Part shown: positions 1 to 8,727 of the stretch, piece by piece
Layout: every line of letters begins with the position of its first letter
How positions within the stretch are numbered: the stretch's first letter is position 1
Assembly: GCA_965276835.1 (NCBI GenBank)
Contig: OZ255631.1
Coordinates: forward strand, 5,022,001-5,086,000
Reading direction: 5' to 3'
DNA: 64,000 nucleotides
DNA from: BOG-932 sp965276835
GTDB taxonomy: Bacteria; Pseudomonadota; Alphaproteobacteria; BOG-932; Roseiterribacteraceae
Translations under genes and position numbers: made by a program
The notes under the pieces: generated by a model
Told to the model about the DNA's origin: nothing
Databases searched by the model: none
What the model saw: only the letters and a program-made list of their open reading frames with translations

Positions 1-2
1 GA

Positions 3-590
3 CGGCCAACATTAGAATTTATCGCCCAAAGAGTTGATGCCGCCGTTCGTCGATTGGACCGTCCACTTCGCTGGCTGCCCTTTCTGTCGAAATTGGCCGA
101 CAATTCGGCTGCGAACACGATTGCTCGGGTTGATGTCCCCGAAGCCGCCGGGCCGATCCAATACGGTGCTGGACGTTTTCGCCTCTCGCCACAGGAAGCG
201 CTCATCGTCGATTTCACGCCTCCTAATGCTCGCTATTGGGGCATCAATTTATACACATTACCGTGGATGTCATTGATCGATCCGTTAAATACGGTAACAA
301 GTCGTAACGCGCATCAAACGATGATTGATCCCGACGGAATAGCCAGACTCGTCATCGCGGAGAATGACCCTGGAGTTCCAAATTGGCTCGGGACAGGTGG
401 ATTTTCTACCGGAGCTTGTTGGTATCGCTGGATTTGGTCCGAGGACCATCCGATCGTGAATACGCGGGTCGTCCCCTTCGATCAGGTTCGGCAGTTTGTT
501 CATGCCGCAACACCTGTGGTTACCCGGCGAGAACGAGCGGAGGAGATCAATCGGCGACGCCGCCATTTGACAACTAGGTTTCGGTTCTGA
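3..590 (+). CDS. DUF1214-like protein, 5'-truncated by the window edge
   Basis: The frame is open from the first bases of the window to a TGA at 588-590, so the gene begins upstream; a TTG at 54 is only an internal possibility. The visible 195 or so residues contain an ARYWGINLYTLPWM segment, an aromatic-rich GACWYRWIW stretch and a basic tail. This resembles the C-terminal part of DUF1214-type proteins, which are of unknown function and often lie in sphingomonad catabolic regions. It is followed 95 bp later by a sulfotransferase-like gene on the same strand, so the two may be co-transcribed. The family call is from memory of its sequence style and is moderate. No catalytic role can be assigned. 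Confidence 0.55.
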   Translation, partial: RPTLEFIAQRVDAAVRRLDRPLRWLPFLSKLADNSAANTIARVDVPEAAGPIQYGAGRFRLSPQEALIVDFTPPNARYWGINLYTLPWMSLIDPLNTVTSRNAHQTMIDPDGIARLVIAENDPGVPNWLGTGGFSTGACWYRWIWSEDHPIVNTRVVPFDQVRQFVHAATPVVTRRERAEEINRRRRHLTTRFRF

Positions 591-685
591 ATGACGGCCG
601 GCAAGCGATTGTCGGCCAGCCAATTGGTGGAGATTGCTTCAACTTTCCGATTGGAAGAACTCGGTAAATGAGAGACGCATAGGAC

Positions 686-1876
686 ATGATAAATAGGAAT
701 TTTGATGCCAGCATACAGACGGAGGTGGAGAGGCTTTTGGATGCTGCGCGAAAGGAAACTGGCCTGGATGATTTCGGCGACGGGTTTGCGGGGATCCATT
801 TCTATGAAGGTTTGGCGTGGCTTCTAAAATCGACCCGTGAAGTTCCCTTTTCGGCGGTTGGACTAATGGGTTTCGGGAGCACGATTCACCGTCAACTTGT
901 CAACCGCCTGAGATTCCATCGCGATCTAAAAGAGCATCCCGAGATACTGGCTGAGGATGTGTCCGACCCTATTCTCATTTTGGGCATGCCCCGCACCGGC
1001 ACGACAAAATTGTCACGTATGTTGTCGGTGGATCCGCAGTTTCAATCGCAAGCGTTCTGGCGTCTGCTCAACCCAGCGCCGTTCCCGGATTCGAGACCCG
1101 ACCAGTTGGATCCGCGGATCGAGGCTGCCCGCCAAATGATCACGGCGATCAAAGCTACTGATCCCGATGCCTTTGCTGCTCATTCGTTTGCGGCGGAGGA
1201 CGCGGACGAGGACAACCATCTTTTCCTCATGACTTACGCACAGGTCATCTGTTGGCTACAAAGCCCAGCGCCGGAATATTTTGAATATCTCCGGGAGTTG
1301 CCGCGCGCGCCGCCGTATAACTATGTAAAGGCGATTCTACAGTACTTGCAGTGGCAGGACGGTGGGCGTCGCGGGCGGCGTTGGGTCGGGAAAAATCCAG
1401 TTACCATGGGTTCAATTGACGCCTTTCTTGAGGCGCATCCTCGATCAACGTTTGTTTACTGCCATCGTGACTTCAATGAAATCATTGTGTCTCTCTGCCG
1501 TTTGTTCGAAACATTATATGCCCCCGTGCACACGCAGGTCGATCTAAGAAAGATCGGCCGAGACGTTCTGATGTTTTGGCCCACCGAGCTTTCCAGATTC
1601 GACGCCAGCCGCAAGCGCCTCGGTTCATCGCTCAAACTGATCGAGATTCCCTTCCAGCAGATCGTAGATGATTCGATCGGGGCAATCCAAAACGTATATG
1701 AGTTTGCCGGAATAACGCTCAGCGATGAAGGCAGGCGTTCGATGCTCGAATGGGAGGCACGTAATTCAGAGGTTAAGAAGTACGAGAAGCAAACCTACAA
1801 TTTGGAACGCTATGGGCTGACCCAGCGGAAGATCGAGCGGGCATTCGGCTCTCTTCCCACAAGGGCGACGGCATAA
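686..1876 (+). CDS. Sulfotransferase family protein
   Basis: A 396-residue protein. Residues about 95-110 read PILILGMPRTGTTKLSRML, the PAPS 5'-phosphosulfate-binding loop of sulfotransferases. Residues about 250-275 contain STFVYCHRDFNEII, matching the 3'-phosphate-binding region. Length fits the bacterial sulfotransferase_3 group. Members transfer sulfate from PAPS to hydroxyl groups, but many sphingomonad homologues in catabolic clusters have no proven substrate. The ATG at 686 follows a weak purine stretch. An SDR gene starts 24 bp downstream, which suggests an operon and perhaps a hydroxylated or ketone intermediate as shared substrate. The fold assignment is firm; the substrate is unknown. 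Confidence 0.85.
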   Translation: MINRNFDASIQTEVERLLDAARKETGLDDFGDGFAGIHFYEGLAWLLKSTREVPFSAVGLMGFGSTIHRQLVNRLRFHRDLKEHPEILAEDVSDPILILGMPRTGTTKLSRMLSVDPQFQSQAFWRLLNPAPFPDSRPDQLDPRIEAARQMITAIKATDPDAFAAHSFAAEDADEDNHLFLMTYAQVICWLQSPAPEYFEYLRELPRAPPYNYVKAILQYLQWQDGGRRGRRWVGKNPVTMGSIDAFLEAHPRSTFVYCHRDFNEIIVSLCRLFETLYAPVHTQVDLRKIGRDVLMFWPTELSRFDASRKRLGSSLKLIEIPFQQIVDDSIGAIQNVYEFAGITLSDEGRRSMLEWEARNSEVKKYEKQTYNLERYGLTQRKIERAFGSLPTRATA

Positions 1877-1900
1877 CAAAGTTAAAGACAAGGACGCTGG

Positions 1901-2680
1901 ATGAGCATCGAATCTCGCTTTGATTTAACAGGCAAGGTGGCATTTATAACGGGCGGCGGACGCGGGATTGGAAGGAGCATCTCGCAGGTACTGGCCGAGG
2001 CGGGCGCCAGCCTTATGCTTGTTGGACGGGACCTGGCGACGCTCGAACGAACGCGCACTGAATTGTCGTCGTCGTTGGGCGCCAGGGCCGAAATTTTTAA
2101 AGCTGATCTTGGCGATCGTATGGGGACGGAAAGTGCTGCGGCGGATGCGCTCAGTCAGTTCGGACGAATCGATATACTCGTGCATTGCGCGGGACTGCCG
2201 TCGGAGGAGGCTGTCGTCGACATTACAGACGAAGGCTGGGATAAAGTTTGCGAGGTTAATCTCTTTGCGGCAGCGGCGCTTACTAGGGCTTTCGTTCCGA
2301 GGATGAAGGAGCGGTGCTGGGGGCGACTAATCTACATCTCTTCCGCGGCGACCGAGAGGGCATACTCTGACGGACAGCATGCAGCCTATTCCGCGAGTAA
2401 GGCAGGGCTCCACGGGTTCATGCGTGCAGTTGCGGCGGAAACTGGCCGGTATGGTGTCACCGCCAATTGCATCGTCACTGGAATTTTTAAGACGGATATG
2501 TCTACTCGCGGGAGCGTAGATCCTCGCTTGATTGAAGCGCTGGCCGCTCAATCTGCTGTCGGGCGCGTGGCTGATACGTGCGAGATGGGGGGGCCTGTGC
2601 TTCTTCTCGCGAGCGATGCAGGGAAATACATCACGGGATCTTTGCTATACGTGGATGGCGGCTATACGATTTTGAAGTAA
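1901..2680 (+). CDS. SDR family oxidoreductase
   Basis: A 259-residue classical short-chain dehydrogenase/reductase. The Rossmann nucleotide loop TGGGRGIG is at about residues 18-25, the NAG-like motif appears as HCAG, and the catalytic YSASK is near residue 163 with a preceding SSAA serine. The C-terminus LLYVDGGYTI is typical. Such enzymes interconvert alcohols and ketones with NAD(P)H in the cytoplasm. It lies 24 bp after the sulfotransferase-like gene on the same strand, and ATG 1901 is preceded by AAGGACGCTGG as ribosome binding site. A run of seven G (2585-2591) lies in the coding sequence without breaking the frame. Substrate is not predictable. Confidence 0.9.
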   Translation: MSIESRFDLTGKVAFITGGGRGIGRSISQVLAEAGASLMLVGRDLATLERTRTELSSSLGARAEIFKADLGDRMGTESAAADALSQFGRIDILVHCAGLPSEEAVVDITDEGWDKVCEVNLFAAAALTRAFVPRMKERCWGRLIYISSAATERAYSDGQHAAYSASKAGLHGFMRAVAAETGRYGVTANCIVTGIFKTDMSTRGSVDPRLIEALAAQSAVGRVADTCEMGGPVLLLASDAGKYITGSLLYVDGGYTILK

Positions 2681-2875
2681 TCGGGGCGGAGGACCAATCC
2701 TCTGAACGACCAAGTCAAGATGTGGAATTTTCGTCGTACGCGATCCGTCTCGGACGACGAAAGTCCGGCATATATCCAGCCGGAGCCGCAATCATGAAAG
2801 GCCATTAGAACCGGGTGGGTTTTTGCGAATCCCAAGCCCCTGGACACACTAATAGCTCTGTCTGAGTCCTAGAAT

Positions 2876-4413
2876 GTCGTCCGTGAACAACGCTCAGATC
2901 GTTGATCGGCTTTAGGTTTTTACTCTCGTCAAGTAATGGATTTTGCAGGAATCTGGGTGTTTGGTTTCGGTTTTCCTGCGTTTTTGATTCCCTGTTTTTG
3001 CGTTTTGTGATTCGATTCAGCCGAGGGTTTCAGCTCGGAGGGGTCGATGTCACAGCCTCGGGACGATCGTCAGAAGGATCTGTTGCAGCCTGCGCTGGAT
3101 CAGATTATCGCCATGAGCCATCCGCTGGTTCGGCTGTCGCATGAGATCGATTGGGCATTCCTCGACCGCCGGCTGGGCGAAGTCTATCGGTCGCATGACG
3201 GTCATCCGCCGCTGCCGATCCGACTGGTGGCGGGGCTTTTGATTCTGAAGCACATGCATTCCTTGTCGGACGAGGCATTGTGCGCACGCTGGGTCGAGAA
3301 CCCGTACTACCAGTATTTTTGCGGCGAGGCGGTGTTCCGGCACGAGGCGCCGTTCGACCGGTCGTCGCTGACGCGCTGGCGCCAACGGCTGGGCGAAGAG
3401 CGGTTAACGGCACTGTTACAGGAGAGCCTGCGGGTTGCGCACGCGACCGGGGCGCTGGCGACCAAGGACCTCGAACGGGTCGCAGTGGACACGACGGTGC
3501 AGCCCAAGGCCATCGCGCATCCGACCGACGCCAGGCTGACTCACAAGGCGATCGGCAAGGTCGTTGCCTTCGCCAAGGCGAACGGAGTGACGCTGCGGCA
3601 AAGCTATCTGCGGGTGGCCAAGCGGGCAGCGATCATGGTCGGGCGCTATATCCATGCCCATCAGTTCAAGCGCGCCAATCGCGAGCTGCGGTTCCTGCGC
3701 AAGCGGCTCGGCCGGCTGATCCGCGATGTCGGCCGCAAGACCGCCGGCGACGAGGCGCTGACCGAACGCTTCGCGCCGCTGCGCTCCCTCGCCGTGCGGG
3801 TGCTGTTCCAGCATCAGCGCCAGCGCGGCCAGAAGGTTTATTCGCTGCATGCTCCGGAGGTCGAATGCATCGGCAAGGGCAAGGCCCGCACGCCCTACGA
3901 GTTCGGCTGCAAAGTGTCGCTGGCGACGCCGGTGACACAGCCCAAAGGTGGACAGTTCGTACTCCACGCCAAGGCGCAGCACGGCAATCCCTTCGACGGC
4001 CACACGCTCGCCGGAGCAATCACCGATATCCAGAAGAATACCGGCGTCGAGGTCAGGCGAACCCATGTCGATAAGGGCTATCGCGGACACGATGAACCCA
4101 ACAAATACCGCGTCTGGATCACCGGCCAGGTCCGCCGCACCACCGCTACCCTCAAACGCGAGATGAAACGACGCGCCGCGATCGAGCCCGTCATCGGTCA
4201 CGTCAAGGCCGAACACCGGATGGACCGAAATTACCTCAAAGGACGTGACGGCGACCGCATCAACGCCCTCCTCGCCGCAGTCGGCTTCAACTTCCACCTC
4301 CTCATCAGGTGGTTCGCCAAACTTTTGTGCGCCCTAATCCAGGCGATCCTCGCGCACGTCAAAATCCACAAAATCGCTTGATCGAAGAATCAATGCCGTA
4401 CTTCACAGACGAC
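2876..4413 (+). mobile_element. Complete IS5-type insertion sequence with terminal inverted repeats
   Basis: A 1538-bp element around one transposase gene. The left end GTCGTCCGTGAACAACG (2876-2892) and the reverse complement of the right end GTCGTCTGTGAAGTACG (4397-4413) match at 14 of 17 positions. The hexamer TAGAAT occurs directly outside both ends (2870-2875 and 4414-4419), which fits a target duplication; counting a shared C, the flank is CTAGAAT. The transposase is intact, so the copy looks young. It separates the sulfotransferase/SDR block from the rest of the catabolic region. Confidence 0.85.
3047..4381 (+). CDS. IS5-type DDE transposase
   Basis: A 444-residue transposase filling the insertion sequence at 2876-4413. 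The N-terminus carries a conserved PLPIRLVAGLLILKHM block as in IS5-type transposases with the DUF772-like domain. The first catalytic aspartate is in VAVDTTVQPKA (about residue 148), the second in HVDKGYRGHDE, and the glutamate in the C-terminal IEPVIGHVKAEHRM segment. All three are in one uninterrupted frame, so the enzyme may be active. ATG 3047 is preceded by GGAGGGGTCG, a good ribosome binding site. Upstream within the element are only about 170 bp, which would hold its promoter. Exact IS subgroup was not determined. Confidence 0.93.
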   Translation: MSQPRDDRQKDLLQPALDQIIAMSHPLVRLSHEIDWAFLDRRLGEVYRSHDGHPPLPIRLVAGLLILKHMHSLSDEALCARWVENPYYQYFCGEAVFRHEAPFDRSSLTRWRQRLGEERLTALLQESLRVAHATGALATKDLERVAVDTTVQPKAIAHPTDARLTHKAIGKVVAFAKANGVTLRQSYLRVAKRAAIMVGRYIHAHQFKRANRELRFLRKRLGRLIRDVGRKTAGDEALTERFAPLRSLAVRVLFQHQRQRGQKVYSLHAPEVECIGKGKARTPYEFGCKVSLATPVTQPKGGQFVLHAKAQHGNPFDGHTLAGAITDIQKNTGVEVRRTHVDKGYRGHDEPNKYRVWITGQVRRTTATLKREMKRRAAIEPVIGHVKAEHRMDRNYLKGRDGDRINALLAAVGFNFHLLIRWFAKLLCALIQAILAHVKIHKIA

Positions 4414-4477
4414 TAGAATTTCTCAGTTTGGAAGAGCCATAGTCGGAATGTCCAAGATCGGAGCGATAGATCCGAAG

Positions 4478-5536
4478 CTAGGACTTTGCGTCCGCGCTAG
4501 CGCTAATGGGTAGAGGCGGATCGGCGAGCTTCAGAAGCTGCCGACCGGCGTTCTGGCCGTCATATAGGCGGATAAGTGCGGCGGGAGCCTCGTCAAACCC
4601 TTCTAGAATGTCCTCGCTGACACGGAGTTGTCCAGCGCGCAACCAAGCTGCGATTCGCATGCGTGCTTCTGGAAAATGCTTAGCAAAATCGAGCGAAAGG
4701 AATCCGGTCATGGAACCCCGCATTAAACAAAGCTTAAAGTAATTTCCCGGGCCGGCCGGAGGTGTCTGCAGTTCGTAACGCGAAATTCCACCGCACAGCA
4801 CGACACGTGCCCGCAACGCAATACATGCCAAGACCTCATTGAGAATGCTGCCCCCGACATTATCGAAAAAGACATTGACGCCCGCAGGAGATAGCTCCCG
4901 AAGTCTGTGTTTCACAGGCTCGGATTTATAGTCAATGCACTCATCAAACCCATAGTCGCGAGCGATGGCACATTTCCGCGGACCTCCAGCAATCCCGATG
5001 GTTCTACATCCTGAAAGTCTGGCGAGCTGACCGACCACGTTGCCGGTTGCACCTGCCGCGCTCGAAACAACCACAACGTCACCGGGAACCGGCTTTCCGA
5101 TCTCGAATAGGCCAAAGTAAGCTGCGAGCCCGCTAGAGCCCAACACGCTGAGATTGGCTGTTAGAGGTACCGTTGCATCGGCCTTTTCCAGTCCGATGTC
5201 CGCCGGTTTGGCACAAATATGTTCTTGCCATCGCAGGTGTCCCCGCACCAGATCGCCGGCATGAAAAGCAGCGTGATGGCTTTCGATGATTTGTCCCAAC
5301 CCGATACCGAACATAACGTCGCCAAGATTAAGGCCAGTCGAATAGTTTGTAGCATTTTCCATCTGTGCCTTAAGGCCAGGTTCAAATGCGAGATAGAGGG
5401 TCCGCACCAACACCTCTCCAGAGGCAGGTGCGCCGAGTGGAGAATGGACAAGACGGAAATCATCGTGCGCAACGGCTCGGCCGATGGGCCTGCGTTCGAG
5501 AAGCCATTGTCGATTGTCTATCGGGCTCGGTGGCAT
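4478..5536 (-). CDS. NADP-dependent oxidoreductase, MDR superfamily (CurA/LTB4 dehydrogenase type)
   Basis: A 352-residue protein of the zinc-independent medium-chain reductase group that reduces the double bond of enones or oxidises allylic alcohols using NADPH. The N-terminal catalytic domain includes YLAFEPGLKAQME, where related proteins have the substrate-loop arginine motif. The cofactor loop is SSAAGATGNVVGQLARL at about residues 147-163, and CGGISRYE near residue 240 is typical of the family. No zinc cysteine cluster is present. The gene points away from its neighbours: 60 bp right of the IS element and 240 bp left of the BKACE/SRPBCC pair, so it may have its own promoter. Substrate unknown. 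Confidence 0.87.
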   Translation of the reverse strand: MPPSPIDNRQWLLERRPIGRAVAHDDFRLVHSPLGAPASGEVLVRTLYLAFEPGLKAQMENATNYSTGLNLGDVMFGIGLGQIIESHHAAFHAGDLVRGHLRWQEHICAKPADIGLEKADATVPLTANLSVLGSSGLAAYFGLFEIGKPVPGDVVVVSSAAGATGNVVGQLARLSGCRTIGIAGGPRKCAIARDYGFDECIDYKSEPVKHRLRELSPAGVNVFFDNVGGSILNEVLACIALRARVVLCGGISRYELQTPPAGPGNYFKLCLMRGSMTGFLSLDFAKHFPEARMRIAAWLRAGQLRVSEDILEGFDEAPAALIRLYDGQNAGRQLLKLADPPLPISASADAKS

Positions 5537-5776
5537 GTTAATCTTCCCCGATGTTGTCTAAAAGTGCCGTGACCCAACGGCGAATCTCACGCCATCTTGG
5601 GCCGCTTGCTGAAACAATGACGTTCGCTTTATTTGACGAATTTCAAGCGGAGTGCACAGCTGAGGTGGCCCGACAGTCCACTGCGATAGATTGGCCGAGC
5701 ACATGTTAAGATGTAGAAAAATGGTGATCGTTGCTGTGCATAAGCCATCACGCGGAGGAAACTCAAGGCGGGCTGC

Positions 5777-6712
5777 CTAGTAGATATTTGTGCGATCGCT
5801 CCCTTTTAGCCCAAGTCTTTCACGGGCTTCCTCCGGCCCGGCGACCTCGAGGTCAAGCGATTCGATTATTTTACGTGCAATGGTAACCTGTTCTGCGTTG
5901 GACTGGGCAAGCCGTCCTTTTCCCGCCCACAAAGAATCCTCCAGCCCGACACGAACGTTCCCACCTTGAGCGGCAGCTATCGCCAGAATCTTCATTTGGC
6001 TTTTGCCCGCGGCAAGGACCGACCATTCGTATGCCGAACCAAATAGCCTGTCGGCTGTGCGCTTCATATGGGCGACATCATCTGGATGGGTGCCAATGCC
6101 CCCCAATATTCCGAAGATCGTCTGGATAAAGAGCGGTGGCTTCACGAGCCCCTGATCCAGGAAGTGGGCAAGATTATAAAGATGGCTGGTATCGTAACAT
6201 TCAAACTCGAAGCGCGTGCCCCCGTCGGAGAGCTTGCCGAGGATTCTCTCTATATCGCCGTAAGTATTCCGGAAAACGAGGTCCTTTGACGCTAGGAGGG
6301 CCTTCTCCTCCCAGTCGTATTTGAATTCCTTGTAGCGTTTAAGCATGGGATACAGGCCGAAATTCATACTGCCCATGTTCAAGGAGGCGACTTCGGGGGC
6401 GAACCGCAAAGCTGGAAGTATGCGATCATCGAGCGACATCCCCGCCGCACCGCCGGTGGTAATATTGATCACAGCGTTGGTGCGCTGCTTAACAACCGAC
6501 AGGAAGGGTTGAAAAAGATCAGGATCTTGGCTTGGGCGGCCGTCGATAGGGTCTCGTGCATGGAGATGGAGCACCGCAGCGCCGGCCTCGGCGGCGTCGA
6601 TAGCAGACTCAGCGATTTGTTCGGCGGTAATCGGAAGATAAGGCGACATCGACGGCGTATGAATCGATCCCGTTATCGCACAAGTGATAATGACCTTTTT
6701 GGTAGGCACCAT
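5777..6712 (-). CDS. 3-keto-5-aminohexanoate cleavage-type protein (BKACE, DUF849)
   Basis: A 311-residue TIM-barrel protein. Near residue 45 it has AAVLHLHARDP, whose HxH binds the catalytic zinc or other divalent metal; NITTGG (about residue 83) and FEFECYDTSH (near 171) are further family motifs. Known BKACE enzymes condense a beta-keto acid with acetyl-CoA and release acetoacetate plus a new acyl-CoA, so this gene could remove a beta-keto acid intermediate. Its ATG (6712) lies 2 bases after the stop of the upstream SRPBCC gene, which implies translational coupling. Family call is firm; the keto acid is unknown. Confidence 0.9.
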   Translation of the reverse strand: MVPTKKVIITCAITGSIHTPSMSPYLPITAEQIAESAIDAAEAGAAVLHLHARDPIDGRPSQDPDLFQPFLSVVKQRTNAVINITTGGAAGMSLDDRILPALRFAPEVASLNMGSMNFGLYPMLKRYKEFKYDWEEKALLASKDLVFRNTYGDIERILGKLSDGGTRFEFECYDTSHLYNLAHFLDQGLVKPPLFIQTIFGILGGIGTHPDDVAHMKRTADRLFGSAYEWSVLAAGKSQMKILAIAAAQGGNVRVGLEDSLWAGKGRLAQSNAEQVTIARKIIESLDLEVAGPEEARERLGLKGSDRTNIY

Positions 6713-6714
6713 AT

Positions 6715-7203
6715 CTACGCACCCCTTTTTTTGACCAGGTAATGCTCAATGTTGCTGATAACCGCCCCGATATGGGCACCATCGATAACCGCCTTGGCGC
6801 CGACGACGTCTTTTGAGGAGGGGATATCGAATCGTGCTGTAACCGTCACCTGCGATAATTCTGGCGAGATCCGATCAACATCGGTCGTCGCCAAATAGTT
6901 ATGCATTCCCATCGGCCCTTCGCCATCCATACAATACGACAAGTGCATCAACCTGTCGTCTTGATTGAGCAATATTTCTCGTATCGGCGCCATTGAACTC
7001 GCAAAATGAATTACCCGCGTGCGAGGCGTGCGTTTGGGATCGCCGATCAGTTCAACTCTATCGAGTTTGAACACCCCGGGATCGATATCCTTGCGCTCAA
7101 GCTTCTCGATACCGCCCCAGTCTATAAGAACGGACCACACTTCCTCGGCGCTGGCGTTAATGATTGCCTGGTTAAAGATACGGGCTCGAAAAATTTCGTT
7201 CAT
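6715..7203 (-). CDS. SRPBCC family protein
   Basis: A 162-residue START/Bet v1-like protein. The opening FRARIFNQAIINASAEEVWSVLIDW is the typical first strand-helix of SRPBCC ligand-binding folds, followed by a predicted beta-rich body and a long C-terminal helix ending in a basic KKRGA. I chose ATG 7203 over an in-frame ATG at 7257 because GGGGAG precedes it at good spacing. Such proteins bind hydrophobic small molecules and some act as cyclases or dehydratases. It is translationally coupled to the BKACE gene downstream, so it may act on or carry the same intermediate. No enzymatic residues can be named. Confidence 0.8.
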   Translation of the reverse strand: MNEIFRARIFNQAIINASAEEVWSVLIDWGGIEKLERKDIDPGVFKLDRVELIGDPKRTPRTRVIHFASSMAPIREILLNQDDRLMHLSYCMDGEGPMGMHNYLATTDVDRISPELSQVTVTARFDIPSSKDVVGAKAVIDGAHIGAVISNIEHYLVKKRGA

Positions 7204-7389
7204 TACCGGCTCCCCTATTCTAGCTCGAGCATCATGATCGCGACGTGTTGAAAGCACCGTTTCAGATAGTCATTAAAAAGTTCAGCAGAATCTCGGCCGT
7301 CAAAATCTGAGTGGCTCTGAATGACGCGGCAAACCAAATGATCGGCTGCGCACGCCATTTTGCACTATCGCTGCCAGAGCGCTTTCGGA

Positions 7390-8637
7390 TTAGGATGCGA
7401 GTACTTCTATACCCGCTTTCGCAGCTATTGGCGTTTCCGCGCTGTCTAGATATGGAACGATTTCCTCCATGAATGTCTTGATCATTTTGAGTACGTCATC
7501 CTTTGGCTGCTGGGCGTAATGCACGACCAACGTGATGTATTCCGTCGGACATTCACGAAACATCCTTTGCCACTCGGCCCGCACCTGTTCAACCGTGCCA
7601 CCAATGTATAGACCGGTCTCTTTAATATTTGAGATCCAGTCGTTATTTGGGTCAGCAAAGCGCGGGAAAAATGCGCTATAGAAGTTCTTGAAGATATCGA
7701 GTTCATAATCGCGAAGCTTCTGATCATATTGAGCTTCGCTCTCAGAGAAATGGACCCACCGCACGATATTTTGTCCGGCGCCTTTGGGAATAACACGTCC
7801 GTTCTTTGCGCACTCCTGAACATATATCTCGCTTTGTTTAACAAGCGTTTCGAACTTGGTGAAATAAGTCGGAATAAATCCCTTTCGTGCACAATAGCGA
7901 ATGGATTCATCGCTCTTGTTTGTTGCGACGAGAACGGGTGGGTGGGGCCGCTGGTAGGGGGCGGGAACGACACTTATGCGCCGTATAACGCCTTCATCAT
8001 CGACTTCACCGACCGCACCGGCCGAACGCGTGATTTCCCGAGCAGGATAATCCGCTATTCCACGGTCACTCGGATATGGCGCCTTATAATAGGAACCGTC
8101 CAGCACGACAGAGTCGTTTTCCCAGCATTTGAGGAGCATATCGACCCGCTCTTCAAATATATCTCTGTTTTTTTGATCGGCCGCACTTCCGTCAGATAGC
8201 GTGGCGACGGAGTCGGTAAATTGACCTAGAATATTAGTCCAGCGAGACTGATATCCCCGTGCCAAGCCCACGAAATACCGTCCTTTCGTGAGATGATCGA
8301 GGATTGCCGTTTCTTCGGCAATCCGAATGGGATCTTGCGTAGCCATCACATAGCCGATCGCTCCAACGTGCATCTTCTTGAGCTGACCTGCCCACCATGC
8401 ATTCAAGACCCCCGGATTTGGGCCGACTTCGTAACCCTCAGAGTGAAGGTGATGTTCGATGGTCGCGGCGCCCCATACTCCTAGGTCTTCTGCAGTCTTG
8501 AGGATTTCAAGCCACTCGTGGACTATCCACTGGTACATGGAAGCGTCGCGGCCCAGCGGGCGCTTCGCTTTTCGTTCGTCTTCGTCCTTTGTTGGAAACA
8601 TGGGATAGACTTGTAGGATCACTTTAGGCCGGGCCAT
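7390..8637 (-). CDS. LLM class flavin-dependent oxidoreductase (luciferase-like monooxygenase) 1
   Basis: A 415-residue bacterial luciferase-like protein. Family signs are the early WGAATIEHHLH segment, the ILDHLTKGRYFVGLARGYQ block that packs on flavin, and a C-terminal domain with QVRAEWQRMF. Enzymes of this class use reduced FMN or F420 and oxygen from a partner reductase; known reactions include hydroxylation and Baeyer-Villiger oxidation. ATG 8637 is preferred over ATG 8658 because AGGAGGAAACGAGC directly precedes it. A P450 gene lies 90 bp upstream on the same strand, so the two are probably one transcript. A candidate FMN reductase is at 49133. The reaction is inferred only at class level. 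Confidence 0.9.
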   Translation of the reverse strand: MARPKVILQVYPMFPTKDEDERKAKRPLGRDASMYQWIVHEWLEILKTAEDLGVWGAATIEHHLHSEGYEVGPNPGVLNAWWAGQLKKMHVGAIGYVMATQDPIRIAEETAILDHLTKGRYFVGLARGYQSRWTNILGQFTDSVATLSDGSAADQKNRDIFEERVDMLLKCWENDSVVLDGSYYKAPYPSDRGIADYPAREITRSAGAVGEVDDEGVIRRISVVPAPYQRPHPPVLVATNKSDESIRYCARKGFIPTYFTKFETLVKQSEIYVQECAKNGRVIPKGAGQNIVRWVHFSESEAQYDQKLRDYELDIFKNFYSAFFPRFADPNNDWISNIKETGLYIGGTVEQVRAEWQRMFRECPTEYITLVVHYAQQPKDDVLKMIKTFMEEIVPYLDSAETPIAAKAGIEVLAS

Positions 8638-8727
8638 GCTCGTTTCCTCCTGTAGCATTAGCTGGCGCGATTATTGCGCGCAGTGCTTGCGAAAAATCGT
8701 GGTTGCTCGATGCGAAATTTAGATTTG

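Noticed and set aside
3416..4297. A 293-residue minus-strand frame within the IS5-type element
   Set aside because: It lies opposite the transposase gene, and no IS accessory gene of this type is known to me.
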